From contig NZ_RAIF01000012.1 in the NCBI RefSeq assembly GCF_003671715.1, positions 760,153 to 824,152 of the forward strand: a DNA stretch of 64,000 nt, in the 5' to 3' direction. This DNA comes from Streptomyces sp. E2N166 (GTDB taxonomy: Bacteria > Actinomycetota > Actinomycetes > Streptomycetales > Streptomycetaceae). This document shows, piece after piece, positions 43,799-53,448 of this stretch; the first letter of the stretch is position 1, and each line of letters begins with the position of its first letter. The notes beneath the pieces were generated by a model. That model was not told where the DNA came from and searched no databases. It saw nothing but the letters and a program-made list of their open reading frames with translations. A program made the position numbers and the translations under genes.

Positions 43799-44089
43799 TT
43801 ACGCAGAGGACGAGTGTCCCCGTCGCGACGCAGTCTTCTTCGCCCCGCCCGCACCGGCCGTCTCTTCCTGGCCGTCGTCCTTGCTCTCGTACGGCTCCGC
43901 CTTCTCCACCGCGACAGTCTCGTCCGGCTCGTCGCAGTCCTCCGGCGGTTCCTCCCACGCGTCCGGGTTGGTGATCAGCTCGGCCACCTCTGGGACCGGG
44001 CTCTCGCCCGGCAGCAGGACCAGCTCCTCCCGTGTGGTCGGGTCCTGTACGTAGACCGCGGCCTTTAGCCGCCGGCGGCCCGCCATCAC
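43799..44089 (-). CDS. Small acidic head-region protein
   Basis: 96 aa from GTG 44089 (or ATG 44086), overlapping the capsid stop. Starts MAGRRRLKAAVYVQDPTTR, then LLPGESPVPEVAELITNPD and a disordered acidic C-terminus. Proteins with an RRxxxxVYV start and acidic tail directly after the capsid gene are frequent in actinophages; function unknown. Confidence 0.7.
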   Translation of the reverse strand: MMAGRRRLKAAVYVQDPTTREELVLLPGESPVPEVAELITNPDAWEEPPEDCDEPDETVAVEKAEPYESKDDGQEETAGAGGAKKTASRRGHSSSA

Positions 44090-45135
44090 AGGACCTTCGC
44101 CACGATGTGCGCGTCCGGAGTGTGCATGACGGGCATGCCGACCGCGGCGCCCTTGGTCCAGATCTGCACGGGGTCATCCTGGACACCTCGGGTGATGATC
44201 AGGCCGGGGGCGTCCTCCCGGATGATCTCCGGGTTCGACCCGCGCGACAGCACCAGGGCCTCCGCGGTCACCCCGTACATGGTCTGCGCCCACTTCTCCC
44301 GCTCCGGCGGCACGAGAATCCACAGGTCCTCGGGCAGCACCTTGCGGGGCTTGCCATCCACCCGCACCTGGGCCTTGTAGAACTGGATCGGCGGCAGGCT
44401 GTAGTTGCCGCGCACCACGTTGATCTGCTGCGGAGTGAGCGTGGCCGTCGGCGTGGTCGACGGATTCACGCTGCCGTAGTAGGCCGCCCTGTAGGCGTTG
44501 TTCGCCGCCAGGTAGCTGAACGCCTTCCGGCTGGTGATCACCAGCTCCGGCTCCGGCGCGCCGATGTCGTCCAGGTGCTGGATCCACCGCAGCTCGTCCG
44601 CGATCGGGTCGGAGGCCGGGTCCGACCACGGTATCCGGGCGACCGGCATGTTCTCAGCGGGGACGTTCCAGTCCACCTCCAGCGTCAGGCCGTTCTCCTG
44701 CTCCAGCGTGAACCGGCCGTCCGCGAGTACGTCGCCAGCGGCCAGCTCCAGCCGGGACCGGATGGCCTCGACGTGCCGTTCCACGTCGTCGTACAGCAGC
44801 TCGATCAGCCGGTCCTGGTCCGAGCCGTGCGACGCCTCCAGCAGGATCTGCTCCTGCTCGGAGACGACGAGCTTCTGCCCCAGCGCGGGCAGCGCGCCCT
44901 CGCGGGACGTCTGCCACGCCTCACGGGTCGCGAATGGCACCGAGGCGTTGAACGCCCGGTACTTGGCGACGTTGACGTACCGGCCGGAGTCCTTCGTACG
45001 CCACTTCACCTCCCGCATCTCCACGGTCGGGAAGATCGTCTGGGTGAGGAGGAAGTCCTTCGGGGACGGGATCGCCCTGGCGAACGCCGTCAGGTCCATG
45101 ACCGAGACGTCCTTGAGCAGGTCCTGAATCGTCAC
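44086..45135 (-). CDS. Major capsid protein, lambda gpE-like
   Basis: 349 aa from ATG 45135. Reads as the gpE family of HK97-fold capsids: N-arm FPTVEMREVKWRTKDSGRYV, middle ARAIPSPKDFLLTQTIF, P-domain ELVITSRKAFSYLAANNAYR and the C-terminal IITRGVQDDPVQIWTKGAAV. Preceded by decoration- and scaffold-like genes in the order seen in lambda-type heads. Forms the capsid shell. Confidence 0.9.
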   Translation of the reverse strand: MTIQDLLKDVSVMDLTAFARAIPSPKDFLLTQTIFPTVEMREVKWRTKDSGRYVNVAKYRAFNASVPFATREAWQTSREGALPALGQKLVVSEQEQILLEASHGSDQDRLIELLYDDVERHVEAIRSRLELAAGDVLADGRFTLEQENGLTLEVDWNVPAENMPVARIPWSDPASDPIADELRWIQHLDDIGAPEPELVITSRKAFSYLAANNAYRAAYYGSVNPSTTPTATLTPQQINVVRGNYSLPPIQFYKAQVRVDGKPRKVLPEDLWILVPPEREKWAQTMYGVTAEALVLSRGSNPEIIREDAPGLIITRGVQDDPVQIWTKGAAVGMPVMHTPDAHIVAKVL

Positions 45136-45149
45136 AGCTCAGCCCCCGC

Positions 45150-45566
45150 TCACACGAAGCGGATCTGCGCGGCACGCGGGTGCCACACGAGCTGGGACAC
45201 GTCGATGCCACCGGGGACCTTCGACGCCTTCACCGCGCCGTGCCACAGCAGCGCGGCCGGAACACGGGTCTGGCCCGGCGCAAAGGGGGCCTCAGCGATC
45301 ACGAAGCCGCGCAGGATCTGGCGACCGCAGTGCGCCTCCGGGTCGTACGGGCCGTACAGGCCGGACTCCGCGACCCTGCCGACCGGCACACCGGACAGCA
45401 CCCGGCCGTACGGGTCGCAGCCGTCGCCGCACACGTAGTGCGTGCCCTCGCGGAACAGGTTCAGGTCGAGGGTGATCGTGTCGACGGAGTCGGTGCCGTG
45501 CAGGGACGCCAGCCACTCGCGGTTGGCGGTCGTGTACTCGGACGTCGAGACGGGCTGGATGGTCAT
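45150..45566 (-). CDS. Head decoration-like protein (gpD type)
   Basis: 138 aa from ATG 45566, GGAGA upstream. Beta-rich: TITLDLNLFREGTHYVCGDG, SGLYGPYDPEAHCGRQILRG, WHPRAAQIRFV at the end. It immediately precedes the gpE-like capsid gene, where lambda-type phages encode the decoration protein that stabilises the expanded shell. Assignment is by position and size. Confidence 0.72.
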   Translation of the reverse strand: MTIQPVSTSEYTTANREWLASLHGTDSVDTITLDLNLFREGTHYVCGDGCDPYGRVLSGVPVGRVAESGLYGPYDPEAHCGRQILRGFVIAEAPFAPGQTRVPAALLWHGAVKASKVPGGIDVSQLVWHPRAAQIRFV

Positions 45567-45671
45567 GTGCGTGTCTCCATGGACGCTGCGGTCAGATTCC
45601 GCACACCGCCCACGGAGGCGATGCCGTCCACGAAGTTCAGGGGGCGTGGTCCCCAAGGTCTGAGGCCCGGA

Positions 45672-46385
45672 CTATCGGGCCGCGGAGTCGCTGAACTCCG
45701 GGATCAGGCCACGCCGCTTGGCCATCTCCAGTCCGGCCGAACCGGGCTTGGACACCGGGGCCGTACGGGTCGGGCCGCGCCCTGCCGGTGCGCCCGCGGG
45801 GGCGGCCGGCACCAGGGGGCGGACCTCACCGAACAGCTCCGGACGCCTGGCTCGCAGGGCCTCGGCCGCCGACTGGATCTGCGCCTCGTCCGCGTCCGCG
45901 TCCTCGTCGTCCACGGCCAGCAGACGCTCCGCGTCCACCAGATCGTCGCCCTCCGCGCCGAGCGCCACCAGCGCGGCCCGGCGAAGCGCCGCCCTCTCCC
46001 GCTCGGCGGCCAGCTCCTCCCGGCGCGCGGCCTGCAACTCCCGCTCGGCAGCAGCCTGTTCCCGACGCTCCACCTCCGACAGCGCGGCCTGCTCGGCCTC
46101 CCGCTGCGCGGTCACGAACTCGGTGAGCGCCTTCGGCGAGTCGAACCCGAGCGTGGACAACAGCCGCTTGATCGCGGCCCGTTCGCCCTGCGCCTTCTCG
46201 CGGGTGAGCATCTTGCCCAACCGGTCCTGGGTGACCGTGACCTGCTGCTCCTGGCCGCCGCCGTCCGGGGCGTCATCGAGCTGGTCGTTCGTCTCGTCCT
46301 CCGACGAGGCACCGAGAATCGGGTAGATCGGCCGCCCGTCACGGCGGTTGCCGACAGGACGGCGAGGCGGCAGGGGCCGGACCAT
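45672..46385 (-). CDS. Scaffold-like protein
   Basis: 237 aa from ATG 46385, GGAGGAG upstream. Long charged coiled coil (residues ~70-175; AALSEVERREQAAAERELQA, REELAAERERAALRRAALVA) followed by a basic C-terminus with GLEMAKRRGLIPEF. This coiled-coil/basic-end design is typical of capsid scaffolding proteins, which are lost after assembly. No protease motif seen. Confidence 0.8.
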   Translation of the reverse strand: MVRPLPPRRPVGNRRDGRPIYPILGASSEDETNDQLDDAPDGGGQEQQVTVTQDRLGKMLTREKAQGERAAIKRLLSTLGFDSPKALTEFVTAQREAEQAALSEVERREQAAAERELQAARREELAAERERAALRRAALVALGAEGDDLVDAERLLAVDDEDADADEAQIQSAAEALRARRPELFGEVRPLVPAAPAGAPAGRGPTRTAPVSKPGSAGLEMAKRRGLIPEFSDSAAR

Positions 46386-46504
46386 ACATCTCCTCCAGAG
46401 CGCGCCCCCGCGCTGACGGCCAGTGTAGCCACCTGCACCGACACGGCCACGAACCCTTGTCCGACCACCCCCACAGGATGGCCTCAAACAAGGAGGCAGC
46501 ACCC

Positions 46505-47557
46505 ATGACACTCGACCCCTACACCGCCGTCGGGCTCATCCCGGAGATCACCGGGATCCAGCAGCGCGACGACATCGCCGCCAACCTCGACCACCTCTAC
46601 GCCCTCACCCGCACCGCCGTCTCCCTCGGCGGCCTCGACCACCCCGTCCGACTGGTCGCCCTGCCCGAAGGCGCACTCCAGGGCTTCACCGACGAGATCC
46701 ACGACCTCGACCACGCCACCTACGCCCGCACCTGCGCCATCAGCCTTCCCGGCGCGGAAACGCAAGAACTCGGCCGCTGGGCCCGCGAGTTCAACATCCA
46801 CATCATGGCCCAGGCCAAGGCCCTCCACCCGGCCTTCCCCGACCGGTACTTCAACGTCGGATTCGTCATCGACCCCGCCGGCGAGATCGTCCTGCGGCAC
46901 TACAAGCTCGCCCCGCTGCCACCCATGGAACACAGCCTCAGCCCACACGACGTGCTCGACCAGTGGACCCGCCTCTACGGCCGGAGCCCCGAGGCGTACT
47001 GGCCCGTTGCCGACACCGCCATCGGCCGCCTCGGCGTCATGATGGCCAACGAGGCGTCCTACCCGGAGAACGCCCGCGGCCTCGCCCTCGGCGGATGCGA
47101 GATCGCCTACCGCACCAGCTATCCGCTGCCCGGCGTCGCCTCCGACGCCTACGACATCCAGAACCGCGCCCGCGCCCTCGATAACACCATGTACGTCCTC
47201 GCCCCCAACCCGGCCTCCTACACGGGAGCCGACGTGCAGCGCGTCGACTTCTTCGGCGGCCACTCCACCATCACCGACCACACCGGCCGCACCGTCGGCC
47301 ACCTCGACCACGGCGGCGTCGCCACCTTCGTCACCGCCACCATCGACCTGCCCGCTCTCCGCCGCCAGCGCACCACCGCCGCGTGGACCAACTGGGCCAA
47401 GGACCTGCGCACCGAGCTGTTCGCCACCCTGTACGAACAGCCCATTTACCCGGCCAACCTCTACGCCGACCGCCCGCCGTACAACCACGCCGAATACCGC
47501 GAGCACGTCACCGAACTCCAGATCGACCTGATGCGCGCCCGCGGCATCTGGCGCTGA
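46505..47557 (+). CDS. Nitrilase-superfamily protein, canonical catalytic Cys replaced
   Basis: 350 aa from ATG 46505, with AAGGAGG upstream. CN-hydrolase fold with the expected Glu (ALPEGALQG) and Lys (VLRHYKLAPLP). In the third position, where family members have Cys before a Pro-Glu, this has VMMANEASYPENARGLA: Ala replaces Cys. Nitrilase-like proteins without Cys exist and may bind rather than hydrolyse. Sits as a single plus-strand insertion between scaffold and portal genes, convergent with the portal gene. Confidence 0.8.
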   Translation: MTLDPYTAVGLIPEITGIQQRDDIAANLDHLYALTRTAVSLGGLDHPVRLVALPEGALQGFTDEIHDLDHATYARTCAISLPGAETQELGRWAREFNIHIMAQAKALHPAFPDRYFNVGFVIDPAGEIVLRHYKLAPLPPMEHSLSPHDVLDQWTRLYGRSPEAYWPVADTAIGRLGVMMANEASYPENARGLALGGCEIAYRTSYPLPGVASDAYDIQNRARALDNTMYVLAPNPASYTGADVQRVDFFGGHSTITDHTGRTVGHLDHGGVATFVTATIDLPALRRQRTTAAWTNWAKDLRTELFATLYEQPIYPANLYADRPPYNHAEYREHVTELQIDLMRARGIWR

Positions 47558-47586
47558 CTCCCCGCTTCACGCACCCCGAGGCCGCG

Positions 47587-49350
47587 TCACCGGCCCGCCT
47601 CCACCGGCTCCCGCTCGGGCGCCTTCCCCACCGGCTTCCGCACCCCGGCGGCCCCCGACCGGTCGTCCTCCTCCTGGTCCTCGTCGTCCTCGTCGCGCCC
47701 GCGCCGAGCAGCGGCCTCCGCCATCCGCACCGCGGCTTCCTGCTCCGCCTTCGCCCTGATGCGCTCCACCTCCTGCGAGGCGTCCTTGATCGGGTATCCG
47801 GCCTCCAGCAGCATCGCCACCGCCGTCTCCAGTGACAGCACCCCCGCCCCGTACGCCTTGACGACCTCCTCCAGCACCGCGCCCCGGTCCGTCGGCGTGT
47901 GCGGCGCCCACGCCAGCCGCGCCGGCAGCGTCTCCCCGGCCGTCCAGCCCTCCGCCCGTCCGGCCTGGTACAACCGCTGCACCATCTTGAACAGCAGCCG
48001 GTACTTGTGCTCCCTCGCCAACCGCATCATGCCGATCAACGCATCCAGCGGCCCCAGCGCCAGCTTCAGCGCGTACCCCGACGGCACCTCCGTGGCCTCC
48101 AGCGTCCCGAGCCCGGCCGCCGTCACCCGGCTATTCGCCGCGATCCGCTCCAGCAGGTGATCCACCCGCGCCCGCAGTTCGGCCAACTGCGGCGACGTGT
48201 CCAGGGCATCCATCCGCCCCGTTTCACCGAGCTGCCACACCGCACCGGCCTTCACCTGAAGCTCCTGCGGCTTGCCCGTCGCCCGGTCCACCGGCAGCCG
48301 CGCACCCGCGAGCCCGATGATCGGCGTGCCCGTCGTCGACGAGGCCGCTGAGCTGTCCGAGTCCGTAGCCGCGAGCTCATCGAGCGCCTGCAGAACCCGC
48401 GCCAGAATCGAGCGCCCCCAGTGCTCCCCACCGTCAGGGATCGTGTTCGCGATGTGTACCACCGGCACAAAGTCGATCATCAGATCCAGCCGGTTCAGCT
48501 CCGTGCCGTCCGGCCGCACCCGGAAGCTCGCCTTGTCCATCGGCAGCCGGTCCAGCGTCTCGCCGTTCTTCAGGTCCTCCAGCAGCCACTCCGCGTCCGT
48601 GAGGTAGCACGTCACGTTGGACGTCCGGCCCGGCTCCCACGGGTACTGCCGCCCGCCAGCCGCCGCACCCTCGCCGGGCTCGCCGTCCTCGGAGATCGGA
48701 CCGAGCTCGTACGTCACCCGCCGCACCCGGGCCTTCAAACCGGCGTCGTCGTCCGCCGGCAGCTCCCACGCCAGATGCACCCGCCTGGGGAAGTCCTCGT
48801 CTTCGTCGTCCCACTGCGGGAAGAAGAACCCTGGATCGTAGACCCTCAGCGTCGGCCGCTGCTTCTCCGGGTTCCACGCCAGCACCATCACACTGTCCCC
48901 TAGCAGCACCGCAGCTCGCTCGGCCTGCTGGACACGGAAGGTCAGCAGCTCCTTGTCCGCCCACTTCCGCAACCGGTCCTGCACCGCGGCGGCCTCCGCC
49001 GCACCGGGCGTCGGCATCTCCGCATCGGCGTGCTCCGCGCCCTCGACCGTGACCTTCTGCTCCGAACCGAGCAGGTAGCCGAGCGCGGTGTCTACCAGGT
49101 TCGCCGCGTCACCCAGCTCCCGCCGCTCCAGCGCGCTCGCGTCGCCACCGGCCGCCGCAAGCTGCCCGGCCTGGTTGTTGTCGTACGAGGCCAGCACCTT
49201 GTACGCGGCCAGCCTCCGCAACTCGTGCGGGGGCACCCACGTCTTGGCCAGCTCCGGGAACGCGCGACTGCCCGGACGACCGGCCTCCGCCATCACCGGC
49301 TTGTAGTTCAGCCACGACCAGGCATCGATCACGAGTTGGCGCAGGCCCAT
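47587..49350 (-). CDS. Portal protein
   Basis: 587 aa from ATG 49350. Family pattern: N-terminal LRRLAAYKVLASYDNNQAG, core APPLY-type region VHLAWELPADDDAGLKARVR, FVPVVHIANTIPDGGEHWGR and PIIGLAGARLPVDRATGKPQ; C-terminal helix-rich region ending in an acidic/Arg tail. Phage portal proteins form the dodecameric ring at one capsid vertex through which DNA enters. It lies between terminase and scaffold, as expected, though the ATPase moron interrupts the terminase-portal link. Confidence 0.9.
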   Translation of the reverse strand: MGLRQLVIDAWSWLNYKPVMAEAGRPGSRAFPELAKTWVPPHELRRLAAYKVLASYDNNQAGQLAAAGGDASALERRELGDAANLVDTALGYLLGSEQKVTVEGAEHADAEMPTPGAAEAAAVQDRLRKWADKELLTFRVQQAERAAVLLGDSVMVLAWNPEKQRPTLRVYDPGFFFPQWDDEDEDFPRRVHLAWELPADDDAGLKARVRRVTYELGPISEDGEPGEGAAAGGRQYPWEPGRTSNVTCYLTDAEWLLEDLKNGETLDRLPMDKASFRVRPDGTELNRLDLMIDFVPVVHIANTIPDGGEHWGRSILARVLQALDELAATDSDSSAASSTTGTPIIGLAGARLPVDRATGKPQELQVKAGAVWQLGETGRMDALDTSPQLAELRARVDHLLERIAANSRVTAAGLGTLEATEVPSGYALKLALGPLDALIGMMRLAREHKYRLLFKMVQRLYQAGRAEGWTAGETLPARLAWAPHTPTDRGAVLEEVVKAYGAGVLSLETAVAMLLEAGYPIKDASQEVERIRAKAEQEAAVRMAEAAARRGRDEDDEDQEEDDRSGAAGVRKPVGKAPEREPVEAGR

Positions 49351-49469
49351 GTTTACTCCAGAAAGCTCGGCCCCACGCCCCAACAGGTTAGCGGTCGAGG
49401 CCCCGCACTTATCCGGTGCCGCAGGGGCCTGTCCGGCGAGTCTTTCACCTACGGAAAGGATGTCACTCG

Positions 49470-51659
49470 CTAGGTCCGCATTGCCCTGGAGAATTCTTCT
49501 GCATCCACGTGCAGATTCAACTGACTATCCGACGGGAGATTAGACCTCCCGAAGTAATACTCTCCAGATAGGGAGCTATTTTCAATTATCGCCTTCAGTG
49601 AGCGAACCCCGTGATTGAATCGAGAGACCTTCAAAAAGCCATTGAGAACGGCAGGGTCAATACGCTTCCCCAGGTTGCCTCCATCAGGCATCTGCATTTC
49701 ACCCTGGAGAATCGAGCGGAGGATGATGGCTCGCCGGACCAGGTAAGACCCGTCGCCGACTTGCTTATCAATACCCCGCAGCTCAATCGTCCCGCGCACT
49801 CTACTGAGGAAATCTGGCCCTTTAGCGCCTTTAAAATTGGTGATATCCTTAAAAGATGCCAAGCTGGAAGAAATCCCACCAGCGAAGACGAAGATAGAAC
49901 GCCCTATGGTGTGGATTGCCTGCTCCTCTTGGAACGTCCCATCCTGCATTGGCGACAAAAAGTACCTAAGCCACCCAAGGCTGTCACCGTCGAAGGAGGT
50001 GTCAAATTCATCCCAGAGCACTACAGGTATCACACCTCCGAGTCGGTCATCGCGGAGCAGATGCAATGCATCTGCCACATCGGAGATATCGCGAAATTGA
50101 GACAGATTAAATTCTCTGAACTTAAATTCGTCTACGTCTGGAATGTCCAGTTTACTGATCACATCCTTGACAGTCTTTGATTTTCCAGACCCGGGTTCCC
50201 CAAATACAGCAATTGACAGCGGTGACAGCGGTGACAGCACCTTCTCCTCTCGGCGCCTTCTCTTGCGCGCGTATTGTGCAACCAGAGATCGAACCGCTTG
50301 GAAACCCTCAATCTCTTGGCGATCGACGGTGATAACATCTCCATATTGGAGACGAGGAACGTCGGCCAACGCCTGGTCGATTCCGTCCTTCACAATCCTT
50401 CGGGCTAGCTCTTCGATCTCGTCTCCGTGTTCCTTCTGCAATATCGTCCAGGAATCGAGCGGATCTAGATCGACCTCGGCCGAAGCGAAGTGTGGACGCT
50501 CGCCGCTAGGCCAGGTTACGTCGGCACCGTAAATAACCGGAGTTACCTCTGTTGCGGGGAAGGCGATTGAGGTCACTTCCTGACCTCTCGCTTTATTTTC
50601 CGCTTCCCCTGATGGGACAGGTCCGAATCCTCGCTCATAGACCATGCGCATCGCTTCGAGGCCCCGTATCACGCCTTGTTTGATGAATTTTCCTGGACTG
50701 TCATTGTGGGGATCAGTCAAGAACCTCATCATCCAATAAGCAACAGATGCTGTCAGTGTGGAGGTATACCCCCACATTGTGCCGTTACGTTTGAAGTCTG
50801 GTGCACCCTCTAGCCTGACAGGGTCGAAGAACAGCGAGTAGGCACCCCCCAGCCTGTCATCTCTGGCAAATATCAAAGCGCCAACTGGCCCAAATGAAAC
50901 GATCACATACTGACACTCAGCAAGCTTTTTTACACGGGAATCTTCCTTCCGGAGCATTTCTGCACAGTCCTCTGCCGCCTGCTCCCACGAGATCCCTCTG
51001 CTTATCTCGATCCCTCCAATCCGCCGCAAATCGTCCGCAGTGGTTATTGCGATGACTTTACGTCTCCTATGTGACAGCTCATGCCATAGCCCACCCTCTT
51101 CATCGAGGCTGCTTTCGGCGCCCAGCTTTACGACAATCCACGGGTCTCGATTGTGATCTTTAATCGCTTCAGGCCAGTGACGGCTATGCTTGTTGTAGCC
51201 GAGACCCACATCTGCGAGCACAACCAGTTCAACATCTGGCGTGTCATTCCTGACGCGGCAATAGTGTGAGCGATGGCCAGGGTCCTCTGCATAACCCTTC
51301 AAGCCAAGTTTTTGATGAAGTCGCCATACCTTGGTCTCCGAATTATCAGTTACAGGGTATGGGCGAAGCGTGGCAAAATAATGGCTCAGGCGAGTCTCTT
51401 TCCAATCTATCTTCTCGGGCCATTCTGGCTTCCGAACAACAAACTGGTGTGGCAACCCCCCTGCCTTTGCGAGATCCGATATTAGATCCGCCAGGAGCCG
51501 AGCCCCTCCAGCGATCTCATCCAGATGAGATCCCCTCTGGCTTTCGTGCCACTTAACCTCTGTTTCGCCCTCCCCTTCCAGCTTCCTGTAATGTGCGATC
51601 ACCCAGTCGGCGAGCACGTCCCCTGTGACCACTACAGTATGCCGATGAAACCCAAACAT
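49470..51659 (-). CDS. Ribokinase-like domain fused to AAA+-type ATPase; candidate defence gene
   Basis: 729 aa from ATG 51659, clearly lower in GC than all neighbours. N-terminal ~370 residues read as a ribokinase/PfkB-like fold: GDVLADWVI, AGGARLLADLIS, VVLADVGLGYN, WIVVKLGAES, VIVSFGPVGALIF and GYTSTLTASVAYWM. The C-terminal ~300 residues carry a P-loop AVFGEPGSGKSKTV, Walker B VVLWDEFDTSFDGD and a Sensor-1-like IFVFAGG. No standard toxic effector seen. A foreign gene between terminase and portal; defence or superinfection exclusion is inferred. Confidence 0.72.
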   Translation of the reverse strand: MFGFHRHTVVVTGDVLADWVIAHYRKLEGEGETEVKWHESQRGSHLDEIAGGARLLADLISDLAKAGGLPHQFVVRKPEWPEKIDWKETRLSHYFATLRPYPVTDNSETKVWRLHQKLGLKGYAEDPGHRSHYCRVRNDTPDVELVVLADVGLGYNKHSRHWPEAIKDHNRDPWIVVKLGAESSLDEEGGLWHELSHRRRKVIAITTADDLRRIGGIEISRGISWEQAAEDCAEMLRKEDSRVKKLAECQYVIVSFGPVGALIFARDDRLGGAYSLFFDPVRLEGAPDFKRNGTMWGYTSTLTASVAYWMMRFLTDPHNDSPGKFIKQGVIRGLEAMRMVYERGFGPVPSGEAENKARGQEVTSIAFPATEVTPVIYGADVTWPSGERPHFASAEVDLDPLDSWTILQKEHGDEIEELARRIVKDGIDQALADVPRLQYGDVITVDRQEIEGFQAVRSLVAQYARKRRRREEKVLSPLSPLSIAVFGEPGSGKSKTVKDVISKLDIPDVDEFKFREFNLSQFRDISDVADALHLLRDDRLGGVIPVVLWDEFDTSFDGDSLGWLRYFLSPMQDGTFQEEQAIHTIGRSIFVFAGGISSSLASFKDITNFKGAKGPDFLSRVRGTIELRGIDKQVGDGSYLVRRAIILRSILQGEMQMPDGGNLGKRIDPAVLNGFLKVSRFNHGVRSLKAIIENSSLSGEYYFGRSNLPSDSQLNLHVDAEEFSRAMRT

Positions 51660-51954
51660 ATTGATGCTCTCCCGAACCCTGTCGGCGCGCCATCAATTCG
51701 GTCGTTCGGTGTAGAAGTTCTGGCTGTCATGCGGCAGCGGCGTACCGTGCGACGCCACTCGATTCCCCTCGAGGCATGGCAACAGCCACCTGCGCGCTCT
51801 GCAACGTGCTTCCTAATCTTCAGGGTTCCTCACCCTCATCGATGCGTCAATTCGACACCGCAGGCATCACATGGGGCCTGTAACTCGCCCCGCAGCCCTA
51901 CTGTTTGGGCCTCCGTAGCCTGTGACGGCGCAGGCGAAGAGCGCCTCCTGGCAC
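51660..51954. other. Intergenic stretch upstream of the ATPase gene
   Basis: About 295 bp, no supported gene; short open frames here are antisense noise. It probably carries the promoter of the 729-aa gene, but no clear -35/-10 pair is visible. Confidence 0.4.
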
Positions 51955-53448
51955 CTATCGGCGTCCTTGGAGCCGCCGGTCATCCCCGCCACGTGGAGGC
52001 GGCATCGTCGGGTCGAGGAACAGATCCCACAGCGCCCATACCGCCGAGTCCAGCAGGTCCGGCGAGTCCTCGGTCTCGCCCTGGCCGACGAACGTCGTCA
52101 TCTGCTCCTCCAGCTCCGTGAACAACCTTGCCGGACCGACATGTGACACCTTGGCTTGCTCGTACAGCTGCGCCGCCGGGGCCGCCCGCGCCCGCTTCCC
52201 CCGCGTTGCGTGAACGATTCGCCAGTTCACCGTCGGGTCCACCTGCTCCAGCAGCGCCGGAAGGTAGTCACCGCCGTTGTTCGCCTCGATCACCACACAG
52301 TCCGCACCGTGCTGGTGATACAGCTCGGCGGCCCGCTTCATCGCCTGTGTCGGCGTGTACCGGTCCTGCTCGCAGTGCAGCAGATACCCGCGGGGCCGGT
52401 CGTCCCCGAACATGGTCTCCACCGGGAACCCGCGCCCCGCGACCGTGAACGCAGTCATGTCCGCGTTCACGTGCGACTTCGTGGCCGGGTCGACCGCGAT
52501 CACCACCCGCTGGAGGTCAGGCAGGTGCTCAGGCCGGGGACGGAAGCCCTCGACCTCCAGCATCCAACCCTTCCACAGCGCGCCCTCCACGTCCTCGAGT
52601 AGCTCCCCGGACAGCTCCTGCCGCCCCAGCCGGGTGCCGGCGTACTCCTGCTCCAGCTCCTCCCGCGCCGCCGCCGACAGGTTCGCGTCGTTCTCCCGCA
52701 TGTGCCCACGGGTCAGCACCACCCGCGGCGGCGCCCCACCCTCACGATGCGCCTTCTCCTGGACCCGGCCGCGCTCGACGAGCCGCTTGACGTGAGGCAG
52801 CGGCTTCGGCGTCGTGGAGATCACCACCTGCGGGGTATCCGCCTCACGCAGGCAGAACCACAGCATGTCGTAGACCTCTTGCGCGGTGTGCCGCGACCAG
52901 GCCGCGTACTCGTCGCACCACGCCTTGTCGAACGCCCAGCCACGCAGGTTGTCCGGCGTCTCCGCACCGAACCCGCGGATCAGCGTGCCGTTCGTCAACC
53001 GGAGCGTCGTCTCACCGAGCGACGAGTTGTACTTCGCCACCTCCTCCGGCGGAAAGACCGACAGCAGTCCCGACTTCGGGGACTCGAAGCAGATGTCCCG
53101 CACCAGCGTCGCGTTCTTCGCCACCACAGCGATCTGCAGCCCCGGTGTCTGCGCCCAATCCCTCACCGTCTCCGCCGCCGTCCGCGACTTCCCCCAGCCA
53201 CGGCCGGTGAGCAGCATCCACACCGTCCACAGCCACAGCGGCTGACGCTGCGCCGCACGGGCATGGTGATGCAGCCACCCCGCGTGGGGCAGCCCGTCGC
53301 AGTTTGGGACCTCGCACGCCCACCTGCGCGCCGACAGCTCGTCGGCCCGGACCAGTGCCGCGACCTCGGCCTTCAACTGCTCGTCGCTCATCACCGACGG
53401 GTCCGCGAACCCCTCGACCATGCGGCGCTTGGCCCGGCCGCGGCTCAC
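51955..53448 (-). CDS. terL: Terminase large subunit
   Basis: 497 aa from GTG 53448, overlapping the small-subunit stop as GTGA. ATPase: Walker A TGRGWGKSR, Walker B AWCDEYAAW, coupling TTPKPLP. Nuclease: IAVDPATKS, CVVIEANNGGDY and LLDSAVWALWDL supply the acidic triad. Cuts concatemers and drives DNA packaging through the portal. Confidence 0.95.
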   Translation of the reverse strand: MSRGRAKRRMVEGFADPSVMSDEQLKAEVAALVRADELSARRWACEVPNCDGLPHAGWLHHHARAAQRQPLWLWTVWMLLTGRGWGKSRTAAETVRDWAQTPGLQIAVVAKNATLVRDICFESPKSGLLSVFPPEEVAKYNSSLGETTLRLTNGTLIRGFGAETPDNLRGWAFDKAWCDEYAAWSRHTAQEVYDMLWFCLREADTPQVVISTTPKPLPHVKRLVERGRVQEKAHREGGAPPRVVLTRGHMRENDANLSAAAREELEQEYAGTRLGRQELSGELLEDVEGALWKGWMLEVEGFRPRPEHLPDLQRVVIAVDPATKSHVNADMTAFTVAGRGFPVETMFGDDRPRGYLLHCEQDRYTPTQAMKRAAELYHQHGADCVVIEANNGGDYLPALLEQVDPTVNWRIVHATRGKRARAAPAAQLYEQAKVSHVGPARLFTELEEQMTTFVGQGETEDSPDLLDSAVWALWDLFLDPTMPPPRGGDDRRLQGRR

